Positions 62,127 through 64,000 of a stretch of 64,000 bases of DNA are shown piece by piece. Both the position numbers and the translations under genes were made by a program. The stretch is from Neorhizobium sp. JUb45 (GTDB lineage Bacteria > Pseudomonadota > Alphaproteobacteria > Rhizobiales > Rhizobiaceae): assembly GCF_004343585.1 (NCBI RefSeq), contig NZ_SLYW01000004.1:431497-495496 (forward strand). Reading direction: 5' to 3'. Below the pieces are notes generated by a model. That model searched no databases. It was not told where the DNA came from and was given only the letters and a program-made list of their open reading frames with translations. The stretch's first letter is position 1. The number at the start of each line of letters is the position of its first letter.

Positions 62127-63233
62127 GTGACATTCGCGCTTATTGAATGCGGCCTCTCAACGGCGCTTGCTCCGAGTGCCGAAGCCACGCTTGCCGCGAT
62201 TACGGCGGATAAGACAGTTCTGTTTCGCAACGAGCGTTTTCTCGGGCAGGATTTTCAGCCGCAACTTTGCGCGTTTCGGGATGGAGACGCGATCGGTCGT
62301 TTTGCTGATCGTGCCCGTGAATTGCTGGCGGAAGCGACCGAAGATTTCATTGCCCGCCTGTCTTCGTCTGTCTCGGCGTTATCGGAAGCGCGTCGCAATG
62401 CGATCAAGCTGATCCTGTTGCTTCCTGAGGTTGACGAAGCCGGTGGTCTGGACAAGGCCTCGCTTGCCACGCTCGGGCAGGAGTTGGCCGCCAACATTCA
62501 GCATGCGGTCAATCATGCTTGCGACCTTCGTTTTTCCTCGACGGTGATGCGCGCTGTCGGTCACGCCGGTGTAGGGTCGGCCATCGCTGATTGTTTTCTG
62601 GAAAGGAGGACAGACGATTCGCCTATGATTATGATCGCAGCTGTCGACAGCTACAGCGATCACCGTCGGCTTAATCGTCTCAACGACCAGAAACGACTGT
62701 TCAGCAAGCAAAACCAGTTTGGTTTTGTTCCCGGCGAGGCGGCAGGCATGCTTTTGTTCTCGGATCAGAGTAATGTGTCGTCGCATCCGCAGGTCCTGGG
62801 CGCCGGCAACTTCGTTGAACCCACACTGGAATACGAGCAGGCCGAGAGCGCATTCACGGCGCTCAGCGATGCGGCATTTGCGGCCGCCGACATGGCCGCA
62901 CCCAAAGGGCAGACGAAATGGATCAACGCCTGGATTGCCGACTGGAACAACAGTCGCTACCGCGCGACGGAGCTGTCTTTCGCCATGCACCGACTGAATC
63001 CATTCTGCTTGCAGGACGTGGTGGAGCCTGTCTACCCTTCTTTGCGCTTCGGCGATGTCGGTGCCGCCTATGGGGGGCTCTCGATCATTCTCGCGCGTTC
63101 GCAGCAGTCGTTCGATGCCGCTTTTAGTGGCAGCGACGCTGATGCACACAGAGGTATGCGAGTCTTGATATCGGCTGGCAGTGGTTACAGCGGGTTGCGA
63201 TCTGCAATTATAATCAAAGCGCGCGACAACTGA
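62127..63233 (+). CDS. Ketosynthase-fold protein lacking catalytic residues, T6SS-associated
   Basis: 368 residues from GTG 62127. The thiolase/KAS fold is recognisable in 'LFSKQNQFGFVPGEAAGMLLFSD' (the KAS GFVPGEGAG motif) and 'SLRFGDVGAAYGGLSIILARS' (KAS G-H-T-x-G-A-A-G region). At the nucleophilic elbow 'MRAVGHAGVGSAIADCFLERR' no cysteine is placed where KAS have ACxxG, and the histidine of GHTxGAAG is replaced (FGDVGAA). It therefore probably cannot condense acyl groups; perhaps a scaffold or chaperone. Last gene of the cluster, followed by a hairpin. Confidence 0.75.
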   Translation: MTFALIECGLSTALAPSAEATLAAITADKTVLFRNERFLGQDFQPQLCAFRDGDAIGRFADRARELLAEATEDFIARLSSSVSALSEARRNAIKLILLLPEVDEAGGLDKASLATLGQELAANIQHAVNHACDLRFSSTVMRAVGHAGVGSAIADCFLERRTDDSPMIMIAAVDSYSDHRRLNRLNDQKRLFSKQNQFGFVPGEAAGMLLFSDQSNVSSHPQVLGAGNFVEPTLEYEQAESAFTALSDAAFAAADMAAPKGQTKWINAWIADWNNSRYRATELSFAMHRLNPFCLQDVVEPVYPSLRFGDVGAAYGGLSIILARSQQSFDAAFSGSDADAHRGMRVLISAGSGYSGLRSAIIIKARDN

Positions 63234-63251
63234 GACAGGCAAGCCGCATTC

Positions 63252-63280
63252 ACCATCGATAAGAGGTACCTATCGATGGT
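63252..63280 (+). terminator. Hairpin after the T6SS cluster
   Basis: Perfect 10-bp inverted repeat accatcgata / tatcgatggt with a 9-base loop, 18 bases after the last stop; outer bases (gccgcatt / gatgcggt) nearly extend the stem. No T run, so factor-independent termination is uncertain. Confidence 0.5.
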
Positions 63281-63359
63281 TATCGGATGCGGTTGCCGGA
63301 TGATTAGCTTCAGGATTCATTCGGCGCATGAACCTTCCGCGCCGGATGCTACTGTTCAG

Positions 63360-63495
63360 CTAGAATTTCACCCTCAGCTGCGCCCCCACCGTGTGGTCCG
63401 CATTGCCGGCCTCTCCAAACATTGCTCGGTAATCCGTAAGCGGCGTTTCCCTCGCACATTGACCAAGCGCGGGAGGACGTTCCGCAGGCTACCGC
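63360..63495 (-). pseudogene. Remnant of an outer-membrane beta-barrel C-terminus
   Basis: Minus-strand frame ending at the stop 63360-63362 reads 'ETPLTDYRAMFGEAGNADH' then 'TVGAQLRVKF': the terminal phenylalanine and final strand pattern are those of autotransporter-type barrels. The frame closes upstream near 63495, so only about 40 codons are left. Confidence 0.5.
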
Positions 63496-63910
63496 TGCAA
63501 CATCGACGGCAACAATGCGCCAGAAGCTGACATGGTGAGGACTACTCTCGATCAGGAAGCGAACGACACGGTGCAAGTTATGGTGATCGTGGATCGTTCG
63601 CACTACGCGGGATAACGGTTGGCTGCCGCATGTGATTCCGCAGGCTCGCCAAGCCTTGTACGACGCGATCACGAGCGGCCGCATCTAACGGAAGGATGGG
63701 GCGAGGAGGCTCAGGGTCTGCAATCGGAAAGGTCGTCATCCAGGCATGAGGCTGATGCGGTATCGCTGGCCGACACTCGACCTATCGTTGATATTGCAAC
63801 TTTTTTACTCTTGATGGCTCAAAGCTGTTCGGGATAGGTTTGTGTCCAATAGGTCCGCTTATTTATGTGAGGAACTGCCGTTTGCAGCGCCACGTCTTTC
63901 AAATCTGCGG
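63496..63910. other. Degenerate sequence at the right end
   Basis: No intact gene. A short plus-strand run near 63610-63688 ('WLPHVIPQARQALYDAI' to a stop) may be a gene tail. Looks like insertion-sequence debris. Confidence 0.35.
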
Positions 63911-64000
63911 ATTCCGACGTGAAGCCGGCCACCATTCCGATCAAATACCGGCCAGCATTCCGATATGAAGCCGGCCACCATTCCAATCAAAGACCGGCCA
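63911..64000. repeat. Four 23-bp tandem repeats, IS21-family-like end
   Basis: Units start at 63911, 63934, 63957 and 63980 (last cut by the window): attccgacgtgaagccggcc + acc, attccgatcaaataccggcc + agc, attccgatatgaagccggcc + acc, attccaatcaaagaccggcc. Multiple terminal repeats of this size are typical of IS21-family ends; the transposase genes would be off the window. Confidence 0.65.

Larger units (their letters stand above)
37837..64000. mobile_element. Integrated mobilisable element at tRNA-Phe (right border not found)
   Basis: Directly behind the tRNA-Phe 3' end lie an integrase, an excisionase, a partition pair, hipBA, a T4 coupling protein, TraD, oriT and a relaxase, in a region with lower GC and many unknown genes compared with the housekeeping run before it. 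A T6SS effector cluster and IS debris follow on the same stretch. No direct repeat of the tRNA-Phe 3' end was noticed up to 64000, so the element may extend beyond the window, or the T6SS part may be separate. No mating-pair genes are visible. Confidence 0.65.

Noticed and set aside
63276..63684. Open frames of 84 (+) and 111 (-) codons in the right-end debris
   Set aside because: Low-complexity translations in decayed sequence; only the barrel tail in another frame is recognisable.
63911..64000. Tandem repeats considered as replication iterons
   Set aside because: No replication initiator nearby, and sequence style matches IS21-type ends better.

Overview
The window looks like a chromosome of an Agrobacterium/Rhizobium-group alphaproteobacterium. 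The evidence is a Rhizobiales-type PodJ, RIME-like intergenic palindromes, the hisD/UPF0262/LMW-phosphatase/infA/maf/yacG gene order, an opgC gene, Ti-plasmid-like TraA/TraG/TraD, and GC-rich codon use. Genus is inferred from gene content and order; no search was run.

Core part (1-37836). The 5' part of podJ (minus strand, cut by the window start) diverges from a three-gene beta-oxidation operon (acyl-CoA dehydrogenase, thiolase, FadB-type protein). A palindrome stands in front of that operon and RIME-like repeats fill its two intergenic gaps. Next come a small membrane protein, a CHASE4-GGDEF-EAL protein, a DEAD-box helicase, a PLP gamma-family enzyme, lrgAB, opgC, and a transporter-like histidine kinase fused to a receiver. 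mscL and an aminotransferase follow. An exopolysaccharide export locus comprises a sugar transferase, a PPP-type phosphatase, a Wza/ExoF-like lipoprotein, and a Wzc/ExoP-like tyrosine autokinase with a small-domain neighbour. After tRNA-Thr comes a housekeeping run: murA, an SDR, a DUF2948 gene, hisD, UPF0262, a LMW-phosphatase-like gene, infA, maf, yacG and tRNA-Phe.

Mobile part (37837 to at least about 52.5 kb, probably further). A tyrosine integrase and excisionase lie directly behind tRNA-Phe, the likely attachment site. They are followed by a ParA/ribbon-helix-helix pair flanked by related palindromes, an ATPase-gene stump, a hipBA toxin-antitoxin module with three evenly spaced operators, several unknowns (one HEPN-like), and a mobilisation block. 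That block holds a TraG coupling protein, TraD, a NYN-LOTUS protein, an oriT and the TraA relaxase. No mating-pair (T4SS) genes are in the window, so the visible part resembles a mobilisable element. Two AP2-type genes, one a partial copy of the other, follow.

Type VI secretion cargo (52.7-63.2 kb). One strand carries vgrG, a candidate effector of unknown type with a secreted candidate immunity protein, a small membrane protein, DUF3540 and DUF2169 adaptors, a PAAR-like (DUF4150) protein with a VRR-NUC-like nuclease tail, its TsiV/DUF3396-like immunity protein, an unknown, and a ketosynthase-fold protein that seems to have lost its catalytic residues. No T6SS core genes are present. The last 770 bases are debris: an outer-membrane barrel remnant and four 23-bp tandem repeats resembling an IS21-type end. 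No second copy of the tRNA-Phe 3' end was seen, so the right border of the integrated element is unresolved.
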